Shown: piece after piece, positions 38,328-47,341 of the stretch | Numbering within the stretch: position 1 is the stretch's first letter | Layout: every line of letters starts with the position of its first letter | Origin: a virus | Strand: one strand, 5' to 3' | Virus record (IMG/VR): IMGVR_UViG_3300044695_002763 | Coordinates: 1-52,227 of that record | DNA length: 52,227 nt | Program-made: the position numbers and the translations under genes | The notes under the pieces: generated by a model | The model's database searches: none | What the model saw: the letters and a program-made list of their open reading frames with translations, nothing else | Told to the model about the DNA's origin: nothing

Positions 38328-38954
38328 ATGAAAAAATCGTTTGTACTTTATACGGATAACTGGGTAACATTAAAGCACCTTTCTAATGAGCAACTCGGAG
38401 AATTAATGCGAATGCTTTTTGAATATCAAATCGAAGGTGCAACGCCTGAACCGTCAAACCCTCTATTTATTGCTTTCGGGTTTATTCGCTCCGCTATGGA
38501 TAGAGATTTAGAAAAATGGAACGAACGAGCTGAACGTGCGAGGGTTAATGGTTTAAAAGGTGGACGACCAAAAGAAAACCAAGATGGTTTACAAGAAACC
38601 CAAAAAACCCAGTCGGTTAAATCAAAACCCAAAAAACCTGTTAATGTAAGTGTAAGTGTTAATGATAGTGTAAGTGTTAATGTAAATGCAAATGCTAACG
38701 CTAACTTTAAAAAGTGGAGCGAGCAAGATTTGATTGAAGCTATGACACCTTACAAGGATAGATACCCTAAAGAACTTTTAAACGCTTTCTTTAACTATTG
38801 GACTGAGCCGCTCGCAAACGGTAAAATACGTTTGACCTCTCAAGACGCTTGGGATACTGGTCGAAGGTTGGTAACATGGAATAAACGCGACACCGATAAA
38901 CAACCTAAAAACTCAACAGTAACACGCGCCTCGATGGGGCTAAAGATGCAATGA
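38328..38954 (+). CDS. Replication initiator/organiser-like protein (unit 2, other C-terminus)
   Basis: This is a 208-aa protein. The N-terminal domain aligns with 3616-4302 (KSFVLY, LSNEQLGELMRMLFEYQ, GGRPKEN). The linker is a Val/Asn/Ser repeat, and the C-terminal domain (about 125-195, LIEAMTPYKDRYPKELLNAFFNYWTEP) is unrelated to that of unit 1. The final residues STVTRASMGLKMQ are again shared. An exchange of the C-terminal domain suggests a different origin or helicase contact, although the DnaB proteins are nearly identical. Confidence 0.7.
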   Translation: MKKSFVLYTDNWVTLKHLSNEQLGELMRMLFEYQIEGATPEPSNPLFIAFGFIRSAMDRDLEKWNERAERARVNGLKGGRPKENQDGLQETQKTQSVKSKPKKPVNVSVSVNDSVSVNVNANANANFKKWSEQDLIEAMTPYKDRYPKELLNAFFNYWTEPLANGKIRLTSQDAWDTGRRLVTWNKRDTDKQPKNSTVTRASMGLKMQ

Positions 38955-38985
38955 CAAAAATATTTTTAAAATAATTTAGAAAAAG

Positions 38986-39016
38986 TTTGCAGAATCAAAA
39001 AAGAGTTGTATGTTTG
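38986..39016 (+). promoter_or_regulatory. Bacteroidota-type promoter (unit 2)
   Basis: TTTG (38986-38989), 19-base spacer, TATGTTTG (39009-39016), the same as 4335-4365. Confidence 0.85.
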
Positions 39017-39044
39017 CCTCATCAAACTCTTAAACACTTACACA

Positions 39045-39251
39045 ATGACAACTTCAATTTTAACTACAAAACTTCGCAACGGTGTAACAGTATTAGCAAA
39101 AGCTGATAGGTATGGCATAAACGCCGTAGGTTACTCAAACCTAACACAAGCTAACGCACGTCAAATTAAACTTTCTTTAGAGGGTATTGATTGCTCGGTA
39201 TATCGCACACCATGTAATATGTCGGTAACCTACATTAAAATAAATAACTAA
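39045..39251 (+). CDS. Small highly conserved early protein (unit 2)
   Basis: This 68-aa protein is identical to that of 4394-4600. Only about three bases differ over the gene, far fewer than elsewhere, so the RNA or DNA itself may also be constrained or recently exchanged. Confidence 0.7.
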   Translation: MTTSILTTKLRNGVTVLAKADRYGINAVGYSNLTQANARQIKLSLEGIDCSVYRTPCNMSVTYIKINN

Positions 39252-39258
39252 TCAAAAC

Positions 39259-39277
39259 GGGCGGTTAACAGCCGCCC
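39259..39277 (+). terminator. GC hairpin (unit 2)
   Basis: GGGCGG-TTAACAG-CCGCCC followed by AACTTTTT, as at 4608-4626. Confidence 0.55.
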
Positions 39278-39306
39278 AACTTTTTAAATCTTTAATATTT
39301 TATACT

Positions 39307-39498
39307 ATGGAACGCAAAACAGTCAAAACAGAATTTGAAATAACAACAACATCAGAGGGTAAAATATTTGCAAAAGTTGGCGATATAATAATTATTTCAA
39401 ACCGCGATTCAGAGCATTACAATGTACATAAAGTGAATGATACTAAAATATTTTCGCGGTGGATGCGTAAAGGATGGATTAACGCAAAATGTAACTAA
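39307..39498 (+). CDS. 63-aa small protein, unit 2 only
   Basis: This small basic protein (MERKTVKTEFEITTT...) is predicted beta-rich with a C-terminal SRWMRKGWINAKCN. It occupies the slot that holds an unrelated 47-aa gene in unit 1 (4655-4798). It ends directly before the helicase ATG. Function unknown. Confidence 0.6.
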   Translation: MERKTVKTEFEITTTSEGKIFAKVGDIIIISNRDSEHYNVHKVNDTKIFSRWMRKGWINAKCN

Positions 39499-40884
39499 AT
39501 GAAACCACTACCAAAAATCGAGCAGGCTTTAATATTCCTTTGCCTAAACGCGGACGAAAATTATAAAGAGATAATGCCGCAACTCGGAGAACACTTATTT
39601 CAAGATGCCACCGCCCTAAGTTGTTTTAAGCTCATTAAGACAATCATAAAAGACGAAAAGCAACCGACGCTCCTAACCATTGCCCAATATAACAAAACCG
39701 AAAAAAGCCTAACGCCGCAAAACATTTCGGAGCTTGCAAGCTGGGGCAATGAGTTATCGTATAACGAACCCGTTAACGATTACATCGCAATTCTAAAAGA
39801 CGAACACATTAAACGCTCAGTTAGTTCAATACTTACCGAGCAAGCGTTAGGAATTGGAACCATGCGCAGCGGCATTGAAACCGCAACCGAAATAATAAAA
39901 CGCCTTAACTCTTTAATCGAGGACGGTAGCCCGACCGATAATATCATAAACATGGCTCAACTATCCGACGAAGAACGGCAAGCATATTACCGCCGCGCCG
40001 CTTTGTTTCAGTCGGGTAAAACGAGCGGATTAAACACGGGCTTAAGCGCCTTAAATCGTTTTACGGGTGGCTTTCATCCCGAACTAATAATCTTAGCGGG
40101 TCGCCCGTCGATGGGTAAAACCGCCCTCGCACTATTTCACGCGGTGCAATTTGGCGAGGCGGGTGTTTATTTTAACCTCGAAATGAATCGAAGCCAGTTA
40201 GCGCAGCGCCTTATTTTACAGCACGGCGAAAGCCTAATTAATAGCGCACGCCTTCGCGATGGTAACCTAACACAACCCGAACTACACGCGTTCGAGCAAT
40301 CGATAGGTAAAACAGAAAAGTTACCTATTTTGATTTACGATAAGGCTCGATGCGGCGTTCATGAAGCCGTTAGGATATTGCGCCGAGAGGTTCGTAAAAA
40401 TCATTGTAAGTGGGCTATAATCGATTATTTGCAGTTAATGACGATAGAAGGCTTTAAAGGCGGTAATCGCGAAGCTGAGGTAGCTGAGATAAGCCGCACA
40501 TTAAAAGCCGCGCAAAAGGAACTAAATATACCGATTATCGCACTTGCGCAATTGAGCAGACAAGTTGAACAACGCGCCGATAAAAGACCGATACTTTCAG
40601 ACCTTCGCGAGTCGGGTAGCATCGAACAGGATGCCGATACCGTTATGTTCGTTTGGCGACCTTCATACTATGCGCTTAATGAGGATAACGGCACGCCATA
40701 TACAAACGACGTTTTTTACTTATTCGAGAAACATCGGCAAGGCTCAACGGGCGAGGTAAGGTTTAAGCACAATGAAACGCTAACCCACTTTACAGATAAC
40801 GGCGGCAATACGGGTAGCACCTTTTTACCAGTTAAGGAAACGGCAATACTACCTAACGAAACATTTGATTTTACACCGTTTTGA
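39499..40884 (+). CDS. dnaB: DnaB-like replicative helicase (unit 2)
   Basis: This 461-aa homologue of 4828-6213 keeps all ATPase motifs (AGRPSMGKTA, IIDYLQLM, LRESGSIEQDAD). Around ten scattered substitutions are visible. In this unit the gene is followed by a methyltransferase gene and not by the 79-aa gene. Confidence 0.95.
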   Translation: MKPLPKIEQALIFLCLNADENYKEIMPQLGEHLFQDATALSCFKLIKTIIKDEKQPTLLTIAQYNKTEKSLTPQNISELASWGNELSYNEPVNDYIAILKDEHIKRSVSSILTEQALGIGTMRSGIETATEIIKRLNSLIEDGSPTDNIINMAQLSDEERQAYYRRAALFQSGKTSGLNTGLSALNRFTGGFHPELIILAGRPSMGKTALALFHAVQFGEAGVYFNLEMNRSQLAQRLILQHGESLINSARLRDGNLTQPELHAFEQSIGKTEKLPILIYDKARCGVHEAVRILRREVRKNHCKWAIIDYLQLMTIEGFKGGNREAEVAEISRTLKAAQKELNIPIIALAQLSRQVEQRADKRPILSDLRESGSIEQDADTVMFVWRPSYYALNEDNGTPYTNDVFYLFEKHRQGSTGEVRFKHNETLTHFTDNGGNTGSTFLPVKETAILPNETFDFTPF

Positions 40885-40895
40885 TTTTTAATTTT

Positions 40896-41756
40896 ATGAA
40901 TGTACTGAGTTTATTTGATGGCATGAGTTGTGGGCAAATCGCACTTAATAATTTAGGTTTTAAAATCGAAAATTATTTTGCAAGTGAGATAAAAAAACAC
41001 GCTATACAATGCACTTTAGATAATTTCCCAAATACTAAACATATTGGGGATGTAACAAAAGTAAAAGGTGTTGATTTGCCTAAAATTGATTTATTAATAG
41101 GTGGTAGCCCATGTCAAGATTTTAGTAGGGCAAATAGTGTAAGAGACGGGTTAAAAGGAATGAAATCAATGTTGTTTTATGAATATATAAGATTGCTTGA
41201 GGAAACAAAACCTACTTACTATTTACTTGAAAACGTAATTATGGACGATTTAGGATATAATACAATAAGCGATTTATTAGGAACTGAGCCAGTAAGATTA
41301 TGCGGTAGCAGAGTAAGCGGAGCATTAAGAGATAGATTATTTTGGACTAATATAGGGCCTGAGTATAGGGATTTATTTGGCAACAGAAAGAGCGCGATAC
41401 CACAACCAAAAGATAAAAAGATAATGTTAAACGATATATTAGAATATGGTTATTCAGATAAGAAAAAACATACTTGTTTAAATACAAGTTGTGGGCGAGA
41501 TGCAAATCAAAGATATATGTTGCATAGATATGCAACGACAGGAATGACAACCATAATTTATACAGATAAAACAATGGACGAAAAAAAGGGGGTACGGTAT
41601 TGCACACAAACAGAGATTGAAAGATTGCATAATATACCCGAAGGATATACACGAAACTTAAATAAAGCACAAGCTGGCAACTTAATTGGTGATGGGTGGA
41701 CTGTTGGAATAGTTGAACATATCTTTTCTTTTTTGAATGGTTTTGAAAAAAAATAA
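40896..41756 (+). CDS. DNA cytosine-C5 methyltransferase A, unit 2 only
   Basis: This 286-aa protein is read from ATG 40896 (MNVLSLFDGMSCGQ). The C5-methylase motifs are in order: I (LSLFDGMSCGQIAL), IV with catalytic Cys73 (GGSPCQDFS), VI (YYLLENV), VIII (RDRLFWTNI), and X (AGNLIGDGWTVGIVEHI). It methylates cytosine at C5 in a sequence set by the short region between VIII and IX. The type resembles Dnmt3-like phage methylases. The gene is clearly AT-rich and inserted between helicase and the 79-aa gene, so it is an acquired cassette. No matching restriction enzyme is present; genome protection from host restriction is likely. Confidence 0.93.
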   Translation: MNVLSLFDGMSCGQIALNNLGFKIENYFASEIKKHAIQCTLDNFPNTKHIGDVTKVKGVDLPKIDLLIGGSPCQDFSRANSVRDGLKGMKSMLFYEYIRLLEETKPTYYLLENVIMDDLGYNTISDLLGTEPVRLCGSRVSGALRDRLFWTNIGPEYRDLFGNRKSAIPQPKDKKIMLNDILEYGYSDKKKHTCLNTSCGRDANQRYMLHRYATTGMTTIIYTDKTMDEKKGVRYCTQTEIERLHNIPEGYTRNLNKAQAGNLIGDGWTVGIVEHIFSFLNGFEKK

Positions 41757-41770
41757 ATTTTGTTTAAAAC

Positions 41771-42010
41771 ATGACCACCGAAGAACGAATAATAGATTAC
41801 ATGACAAACTATGAACCCGAGCAAGGCGAATTTAAAGAGGGCGTTACGCATTACACCGATACCCTTAAAACGCATCGAAGCTATGCAGCGCAATTAACGA
41901 GCGCGCCGCGCACCTCGATAGCCTACCGATTGTATTTAAACCGCTCGCTCGATTGGTTGAAGCTGCTAAAAAAACACGGCATTAATTTGCAAAACGTAAT
42001 CAAAAAATGA
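41771..42010 (+). CDS. Small hypothetical protein (unit 2)
   Basis: This 79-aa homologue of 6213-6452 has three or four changes. It now has a separate upstream space after the inserted methyltransferase. Confidence 0.65.
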   Translation: MTTEERIIDYMTNYEPEQGEFKEGVTHYTDTLKTHRSYAAQLTSAPRTSIAYRLYLNRSLDWLKLLKKHGINLQNVIKK

Positions 42011-42234
42011 GTATATTTGCAGCAATGGAAGCAACACCGAAACCGATTTCGAAGCGTGGCGGTCGCCGTGAGGGTGCTGGTAGGTCGAAGCAATACGGCG
42101 AACAAACCTCGACGTTATGCTTTCGCGTACCGCAAACGCACCGCGAAAAGATTACCTCAATGGTTCGCGCATACCTCGAAGGATTAAAGCTCGAATACAA
42201 ATCAAAGAAACACGACCCCGAGTATGGATGCTAA
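42007..42234 (+). CDS. Small basic protein, possible ribbon-helix-helix (unit 2)
   Basis: This 75-aa homologue of 6449-6676 has identical GRREGAGR and helix regions, with three changes (for example TATLCF to TSTLCF). The TATATTTG element inside its start is conserved (42012-42019). Confidence 0.6.
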   Translation: MSIFAAMEATPKPISKRGGRREGAGRSKQYGEQTSTLCFRVPQTHREKITSMVRAYLEGLKLEYKSKKHDPEYGC

Positions 42235-42607
42235 ACTATTAACCATACCGTGTGCGATTGAATCAGTAGCCACACGCCGCGATAAAACGATTAAGGTAAC
42301 AATCGGAACGCAGGAACTAACACCCGAACAAACGAGCGCGCTATTTAATCAATGGATGGGTGGCGTAGGTGTTATGGCATTTAAAGGCGAACAATTCAAT
42401 TACAACGATGAACAGCTTTTAAATAATCTTAAACTCGATGCCGCCGAACTTGGAAGCAAAACACCGAGCCAGCGCCTACGCGCTACCCTGTACGTTCTAT
42501 TCGAACACGCGCCCGAAGGTCATAAGGATTTCAACAGCTTTTACGCGGCAATGATGGAGCGCTTTATTGAAATGGTTAAGAAACGAATCGACACTTATAA
42601 TTTGTAA
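42224..42607 (+). CDS. Conserved phage hypothetical protein (unit 2)
   Basis: This 127-aa homologue of 6666-7049 has about four changes (for example FSQWMG to FNQWMG, EHASEG to EHAPEG). Confidence 0.6.
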   Translation: MDAKLLTIPCAIESVATRRDKTIKVTIGTQELTPEQTSALFNQWMGGVGVMAFKGEQFNYNDEQLLNNLKLDAAELGSKTPSQRLRATLYVLFEHAPEGHKDFNSFYAAMMERFIEMVKKRIDTYNL

Positions 42608-42619
42608 ATTTGTAATACT

Positions 42620-42763
42620 ATGCCACTATTTAACGGCGACACGCCCGAAGTAATACAGATGAACATTCGCAAGCTAATAGGCGAAGGTTACTCAAACGAG
42701 CAAGCGATAGCGATAGCATACGCGGAGGCTGAGAAATACCGCAAAGCAAGAAACAAGAAATGA
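42620..42763 (+). CDS. 47-aa helical-motif protein (unit 2)
   Basis: This is the homologue of 7062-7205. MPLFNGDTPEVIQ differs at the N-terminus, while GEGYSNEQAIAIAYAEA is kept. The stop overlaps the ParB-like start by ATGA. Confidence 0.65.
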   Translation: MPLFNGDTPEVIQMNIRKLIGEGYSNEQAIAIAYAEAEKYRKARNKK

Positions 42764-43299
42764 GCGTACAACTAATAAACATATCCGAGCTAACGGTTAA
42801 CCCGAACAACCCGCGCATTATTAAGGACGAAAAGTTCGATAAGCTGGTGCAATCGATTAAGGAGTTTCCCGATATGCTAAAGTATCGCCCGATAGTAGTG
42901 GACGAGAATAACGTTATTTTAGGCGGTAATATGCGTTTTAAAGCGTGCAAAGCTGCCAAGCTAAAGCAAGTACCCATTATGAAGGCAAGCGAGCTTACAG
43001 AGGCTCAAAAGCGCGAATTTATAATTAAGGATAATGTAAGCGGCGGCGAGTGGGATTGGGCGATGTTGCAAAACGAATGGGATACTGAACAGCTCGATGC
43101 GTGGGGCCTAGATGTGCCGAGTTTTGAAACACAAGACTATTCAGATAAAAACGAAGAAATTGATATAGATTCTTTAGATTTTGAAATGATTATAAAACTT
43201 AAATATACCGAAGAAGAGTATAATTTAGTTCGTAATCAATTAAGTAAAATAGCTTCAACACCTGAGCAAGCGGTTTGGAAATTATTAGGCAATGAGTAA
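42760..43299 (+). CDS. ParB/sulfiredoxin-domain protein, unit 2 C-terminal type
   Basis: This is a 179-aa protein. Residues 1-115 match the unit 1 protein with only three or four changes, including the NNVILGGNMRFKACK motif. The C-terminal 60 residues are different (DYSDKNEEIDIDSLDFEMII...YTEEEYNLVRNQL). This acidic segment plus small alpha/beta tail is frequently seen in phage ParB-like proteins paired with DNA methylases. The gene overlaps a C5-methyltransferase by 8 bases. The boundary of the swap lies within this gene. Confidence 0.8.
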   Translation: MSVQLINISELTVNPNNPRIIKDEKFDKLVQSIKEFPDMLKYRPIVVDENNVILGGNMRFKACKAAKLKQVPIMKASELTEAQKREFIIKDNVSGGEWDWAMLQNEWDTEQLDAWGLDVPSFETQDYSDKNEEIDIDSLDFEMIIKLKYTEEEYNLVRNQLSKIASTPEQAVWKLLGNE

Positions 43300-44323
43300 A
43301 TATAGGTTTCCATATAAGTGGTATTTAAAAGACGGCTATCCTCAAAGCAATGGCTTAAAAGTGTTCGGCACTTTTATTTGTGGGGGTGGCTCAACTATGG
43401 GCTATAAATTAGCTGGCTTTGAGCATTTAGGAGGCGTTGAAATAGACCCACCAATAGCAGACGTTTATAAAACTAATCACAACCCAAAATATTTGTTTGT
43501 TGAAGATATTCGAGATTTTGCGAATAGACTAGACTTTCCTGAAGATTTATACAACCTTGATATTTTAGATGGTTCGCCGCCTTGCAGTTCGTTTAGTATG
43601 GCAGGCAATCGTGAAAAAGACTGGGGCAAAACAAAAGTATTTAGGGAGGGGCAAGCAGAACAGCGATTAGATGATTTATTTTTTGATTACATACGACTTG
43701 CAAAAAAGTTACAGCCAAAAGTTGTTATAGCTGAAAATGTAAAAGGATTAATTCAAGGCAATGCAAAGGCATACGTTCACAGGATAAAAAAAGAGTTTGA
43801 AGCTGCAGGATATAAAGTTCAATTGTTTTTGCTTAATGCTGCGAGTATGGGCGTACCTCAAAAACGCGAAAGGGTATTTTTTATTTGTCAAAGAAACGAT
43901 TTAAACTTTCCTAAATTAGAATTAAATTTTAATGAAGAGTCAATAAAATTAGGTGAATTCATAGATAGCTCAAAAGGATTAAATTTATCAAAAGACGGAA
44001 AGTTATATTCAGATTGGTTACAAAGAATAGAAACAGATAAAAATTTTGGAGATATTTGTTTAAGAACAGAAAAAAAACAAAAAAGCTTTGGAAGAGTTTT
44101 GATTAAAAAAAATGATTATGCTCCGACAATTGTAAGCGGAAATCAATATATTTATTTTGATGAATTTAAAGAAATATCAAATCAAGATATTCAACAAATA
44201 GGTAGCTATCCTCTTGATTACAACTTTAAAAAGATTGAGCCAAAGTATTTAATAGGTATGTCAGTTCCTCCTGTTATGACCGCACAGATAGCAACTGAAA
44301 TTTATAATCAATGGTTTAAGTAA
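43292..44323 (+). CDS. DNA cytosine-C5 methyltransferase B, unit 2 only
   Basis: This 343-aa protein has motifs I (FGTFICGGGSTMGYKLAGF), II (GGVEID), IV with Cys98 (DGSPPCSSFSMAG), VI (VIAENVKGL), VIII (QKRERVFFIC), and a motif X-like end (GMSVPPVMTAQIATEI). It is a complete C5-methylase, clearly different from enzyme A. It stands exactly where unit 1 has the TET/JBP dioxygenase, and is AT-rich like it. The substrate would be phage DNA; the recognition site cannot be read from the sequence. With enzyme A, two cytosine marks are possible in unit 2 phage DNA. Confidence 0.93.
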   Translation: MSKYRFPYKWYLKDGYPQSNGLKVFGTFICGGGSTMGYKLAGFEHLGGVEIDPPIADVYKTNHNPKYLFVEDIRDFANRLDFPEDLYNLDILDGSPPCSSFSMAGNREKDWGKTKVFREGQAEQRLDDLFFDYIRLAKKLQPKVVIAENVKGLIQGNAKAYVHRIKKEFEAAGYKVQLFLLNAASMGVPQKRERVFFICQRNDLNFPKLELNFNEESIKLGEFIDSSKGLNLSKDGKLYSDWLQRIETDKNFGDICLRTEKKQKSFGRVLIKKNDYAPTIVSGNQYIYFDEFKEISNQDIQQIGSYPLDYNFKKIEPKYLIGMSVPPVMTAQIATEIYNQWFK

Positions 44324-44341
44324 TACAGCGAAAAAACAGCG

Positions 44342-44656
44342 ATGCCAAAGCCAGAAAACATAGAGCCACATAAATTCAAGAAAGGGCAAACGGGAAACCC
44401 TAACGGGCGACCCCGCAAGCTGCCCGAACTTGATAAGCTGTTAGCCGATGTATTAGGCGAAGAAAAGGACGGCGTAACTGCGGGCGAAGCGATATTGAAA
44501 GCAATTCGCGCACGCGCAGCTAAAGGCGATGTAAGGGCTGCGGAATTATTATTAGACCGTGCCTATGGTAAACCGAAGCAAAGCATTGACAATAATATAA
44601 CAACAACTGAGCCGCTTGTTATCATACGCACCGAACCGAGCAAACCGAATGAATGA
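44342..44656 (+). CDS. terS: Terminase small subunit-like protein (unit 2)
   Basis: This 104-aa homologue of 8619-8933 is almost identical; the last residues differ (SKPNE in place of SKPAE). Confidence 0.75.
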   Translation: MPKPENIEPHKFKKGQTGNPNGRPRKLPELDKLLADVLGEEKDGVTAGEAILKAIRARAAKGDVRAAELLLDRAYGKPKQSIDNNITTTEPLVIIRTEPSKPNE

Positions 44657-45930
44657 ATTTTACGCTAACCGAAACACAAACGACCGCGTTCGATTACGCC
44701 GTTAATGGCAGTAAACGCGTTATTGTTTTCGGGGGCGCGATTCGAGGCGGCAAAACGTATTGGCTTCTATTAACTCTAACATCGCTTTGTTTAACATACC
44801 CGCGTTCGAGGTGGGCGATTATTCGTAAAAGCCTACCCGATTTAAAGCGTACCACTTTCCCGAGCTTTGCCTCAATAATGATGGACGGGGTAAGTAGTTA
44901 CGTTAAGAACTGGAATAGGGAAACGAACGTTATCACTTTTACAAACGGCTCGGAGCTTATCTTCATGGCTGAAAGTTTCGACGACGATAAAGACCTTAAC
45001 CGCTTTAGAGGTTTAGAGATTAACGGCGCGGGCTTAGATGAAGTAAACGAATTGCAGGAAGTAACATTCTACAAAGTTCAGGAACGTATAGGCAGTTGGA
45101 ATAAAGCGCATGGTAAGCCGCCTATCGTTTGCCTCGCAACGTGCAACCCCGCTCAAAACTGGGTTAAGTCGATTATTTACAACCGTTACCGCGAAAACAC
45201 ATTACCCGAGCGTTGGGCGTACATACCGAGCCGAATAACCGATAACCCACACATCGCGCCCGAATACTTAGATGCACTAAAAGAATTGCCGCCTATTCAA
45301 TACGCCCGTTTCGTTGAGGGCGACTGGGATGTATTAGACGACGTTGCTAACCCGTTCTTATACGCTTGGAGCGACGAAAAGCACATCGACGATAGTGTAA
45401 CGCACAACGCGCATTTACCTACGTTTATAAGCGTCGATTTCAACATTAACCCGTTATGCGCTTTGGTTATTCAAAACGTTGGCAGCTCGGCTATGGTAGT
45501 GGATGAAATAAAGATAGAGCGCGGCTCGATAGATGCGTTCTGCGATGCGGTCGAAGCATTGAACATACCAACGGGCTTAATACGCATAACAGGCGACGCA
45601 ATGGGCAAAGGTGGTACAATACAGGAACGCGATAACTCGAGCGCTTACATTCAGATTAAACGCCGCCTTAAGTTAGCCGATAACCAAATAATTATACCAG
45701 CGAACCCGCGACACGTTAACAGCCGTATCGATTGCAATACCGCGCTCAAGAAACTCGATATACGCGTTAATAGTAAAAATTGCAAAGGCTTTGTTTTCGA
45801 TGCTAAGCAAGTGCAATGCAACGCGGACGGGCAAATAATAAAAAGCAATCGAAAAAACATTTCTGAGCGTGCTGACTTTTTAGATTGTTTTCGTTACTTT
45901 GTGAACGCAATTCTAAAGCGATACTTATGA
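44653..45930 (+). CDS. terL: Terminase large subunit, intact (unit 2)
   Basis: This is a 425-aa protein. The P-loop GGAIRGGKT (about residues 27-35) is continuous, in contrast to unit 1. Walker B-like segment INGAGLDEVNE, coupling motif region VCLATCNPAQNW, and nuclease-domain acidic strands (FISVDFNINPL, ITGDAMGKGG, ADFLDCFRYF) complete the ATPase-nuclease architecture. The enzyme pumps DNA into the prohead and cuts concatemers. Overlap with the small subunit is ATGA-like. This copy is the reference for reading the broken unit 1 gene. Confidence 0.93.
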   Translation: MNFTLTETQTTAFDYAVNGSKRVIVFGGAIRGGKTYWLLLTLTSLCLTYPRSRWAIIRKSLPDLKRTTFPSFASIMMDGVSSYVKNWNRETNVITFTNGSELIFMAESFDDDKDLNRFRGLEINGAGLDEVNELQEVTFYKVQERIGSWNKAHGKPPIVCLATCNPAQNWVKSIIYNRYRENTLPERWAYIPSRITDNPHIAPEYLDALKELPPIQYARFVEGDWDVLDDVANPFLYAWSDEKHIDDSVTHNAHLPTFISVDFNINPLCALVIQNVGSSAMVVDEIKIERGSIDAFCDAVEALNIPTGLIRITGDAMGKGGTIQERDNSSAYIQIKRRLKLADNQIIIPANPRHVNSRIDCNTALKKLDIRVNSKNCKGFVFDAKQVQCNADGQIIKSNRKNISERADFLDCFRYFVNAILKRYL

Positions 45931-46280
45931 GCGTTTGTACACCTTGCTTCGATTCAGGCATTCAAGTAGCTTACTGTAACGGCGGTATAGCGTTCGGATT
46001 TGTAGAACCCGAAACTAACTACACGATAACGCTAAAGCACAACGCAACGAATAAGGTTCAAGTGTTTAACGCCGAATCCGATTTAGATGGGCTGCTAACC
46101 ATTACGGGAGCGAAGATAGATAACGGGCAAGGCTACACGATTGAGTTAGCAGGCTGCAACAAGTTTACGATTTGTGAAGTCGAATACGATTGCATTAGCT
46201 TTAGCGTGGCGAACATTGAAATAATCAGCGAAGAACCCGAAGTAATTAACTTAATGGAATGCGTAGTATGCAACGGATAA
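45927..46280 (+). CDS. Cys-rich beta protein, hypothetical (unit 2)
   Basis: This 117-aa homologue of 10243-10596 has all Cys kept; a few conservative changes (KLQVF to KVQVF, ECNG end to VCNG). Confidence 0.6.
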   Translation: MSVCTPCFDSGIQVAYCNGGIAFGFVEPETNYTITLKHNATNKVQVFNAESDLDGLLTITGAKIDNGQGYTIELAGCNKFTICEVEYDCISFSVANIEIISEEPEVINLMECVVCNG

Positions 46281-46477
46281 AATCAATATTACACGGCTGG
46301 TATCTTTGGGTAACATCGAACAAGGAAGCGAACGCGCTAAGTGATACGCGAACGCCTATTTGCCAATTATGTCAGCATCGCAATAAGTTGTTAAACGTTT
46401 GTAATGAGTGCGGTTGTTTCTTGCCCGCTAAAACGCGTGTACAAGATGCGCAATGCCCGCACGACTATTGGAGCTAA
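46259..46477 (+). CDS. Small zinc-ribbon-like protein (unit 2)
   Basis: This 72-aa homologue of 10575-10793 has the Cys ligands unchanged, while positions between them vary (CQLCQHRNKLLNVCNECGC). That pattern supports metal binding. Confidence 0.65.
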   Translation: MRSMQRIKSILHGWYLWVTSNKEANALSDTRTPICQLCQHRNKLLNVCNECGCFLPAKTRVQDAQCPHDYWS

Positions 46478-46479
46478 AA

Positions 46480-46743
46480 ATGACTGGGTTCATCCTCTGC
46501 CAAGCGTTCCTGACCGAGTCGCTCGATACCGAGGATGAAACCCTTCGCGAACTAAGCGAGCGCGATATTGGGTTCGTTGAGGTGCTAATAAACGTAAACG
46601 ATATAAGCCATGTGTTTAGCGGCGAAACTGAAGATTCAATAATTCAATTGCGTAGCGGCAATATCATAAAAGTAAAAAATGACATCGACCACATTATTCA
46701 GCAAATTAGGCGTGCGACTGCGATTAATATTTTCGCGCAATAA
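46480..46743 (+). CDS. Small hypothetical protein upstream of the tail chaperone (unit 2)
   Basis: This 87-aa homologue of 10796-11059 has few changes. The shared ATG context supports the chosen start. Confidence 0.55.
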   Translation: MTGFILCQAFLTESLDTEDETLRELSERDIGFVEVLINVNDISHVFSGETEDSIIQLRSGNIIKVKNDIDHIIQQIRRATAINIFAQ

Positions 46744-47341
46744 GGCGAACCCCGAACTACCTAAATACAACTTAGTTCAGCTATTCAGTAAAGAAGGCTT
46801 TAGCTATTACCGATTCCCAAAAGAAACTTCATTACCGCTCGAACGCTTTGCCATGAGTATGAGTTTGCTCGAGCGCTTAAGTAGCGGGCTTTCGGGTTCT
46901 GAAATGGAAGCAATACTAACCGAAATGGAAAAGGCTTTAGGCGCTGGTTTAACGAACCCACGCAACGCCGCGTTAGTTGCTACCTATATACACGTTATTA
47001 GAGAAAGGCAAAACACGGTAATACATCGCGACCTATTGTTGAACATTGCCGCAACGTGGGTAATACGCTCGGATGAAAACCCAGCGATTATAAACCCCGA
47101 CATTCACGAAGCTAAACTAAAACTATTTGAGGCGATGGCAGAGGAGGGGTCGCACGATTTTTTTACAGGTTTGGATATCGAGCCGCTGAAACCCTTGTTA
47201 CATATGTCGCCCGAAGAGTTAACGACATTATGGGACTACAACCGAGTTCAAATTCAAAAGCTACACGAAACGTTAGCGGCGTTGAGTTCTCACCGCGACG
47301 AAGGGCAAAGCAAGCGCAAGACAAATTTAGGGAGCAAGTGA
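46679..47341 (+). CDS. Tail assembly chaperone, short product (unit 2)
   Basis: This 220-aa homologue of 10995-11657 has the slippery site AAATTTA at 47323-47329 in the same phase and distance from the stop. Confidence 0.75.
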   Translation: MTSTTLFSKLGVRLRLIFSRNKANPELPKYNLVQLFSKEGFSYYRFPKETSLPLERFAMSMSLLERLSSGLSGSEMEAILTEMEKALGAGLTNPRNAALVATYIHVIRERQNTVIHRDLLLNIAATWVIRSDENPAIINPDIHEAKLKLFEAMAEEGSHDFFTGLDIEPLKPLLHMSPEELTTLWDYNRVQIQKLHETLAALSSHRDEGQSKRKTNLGSK

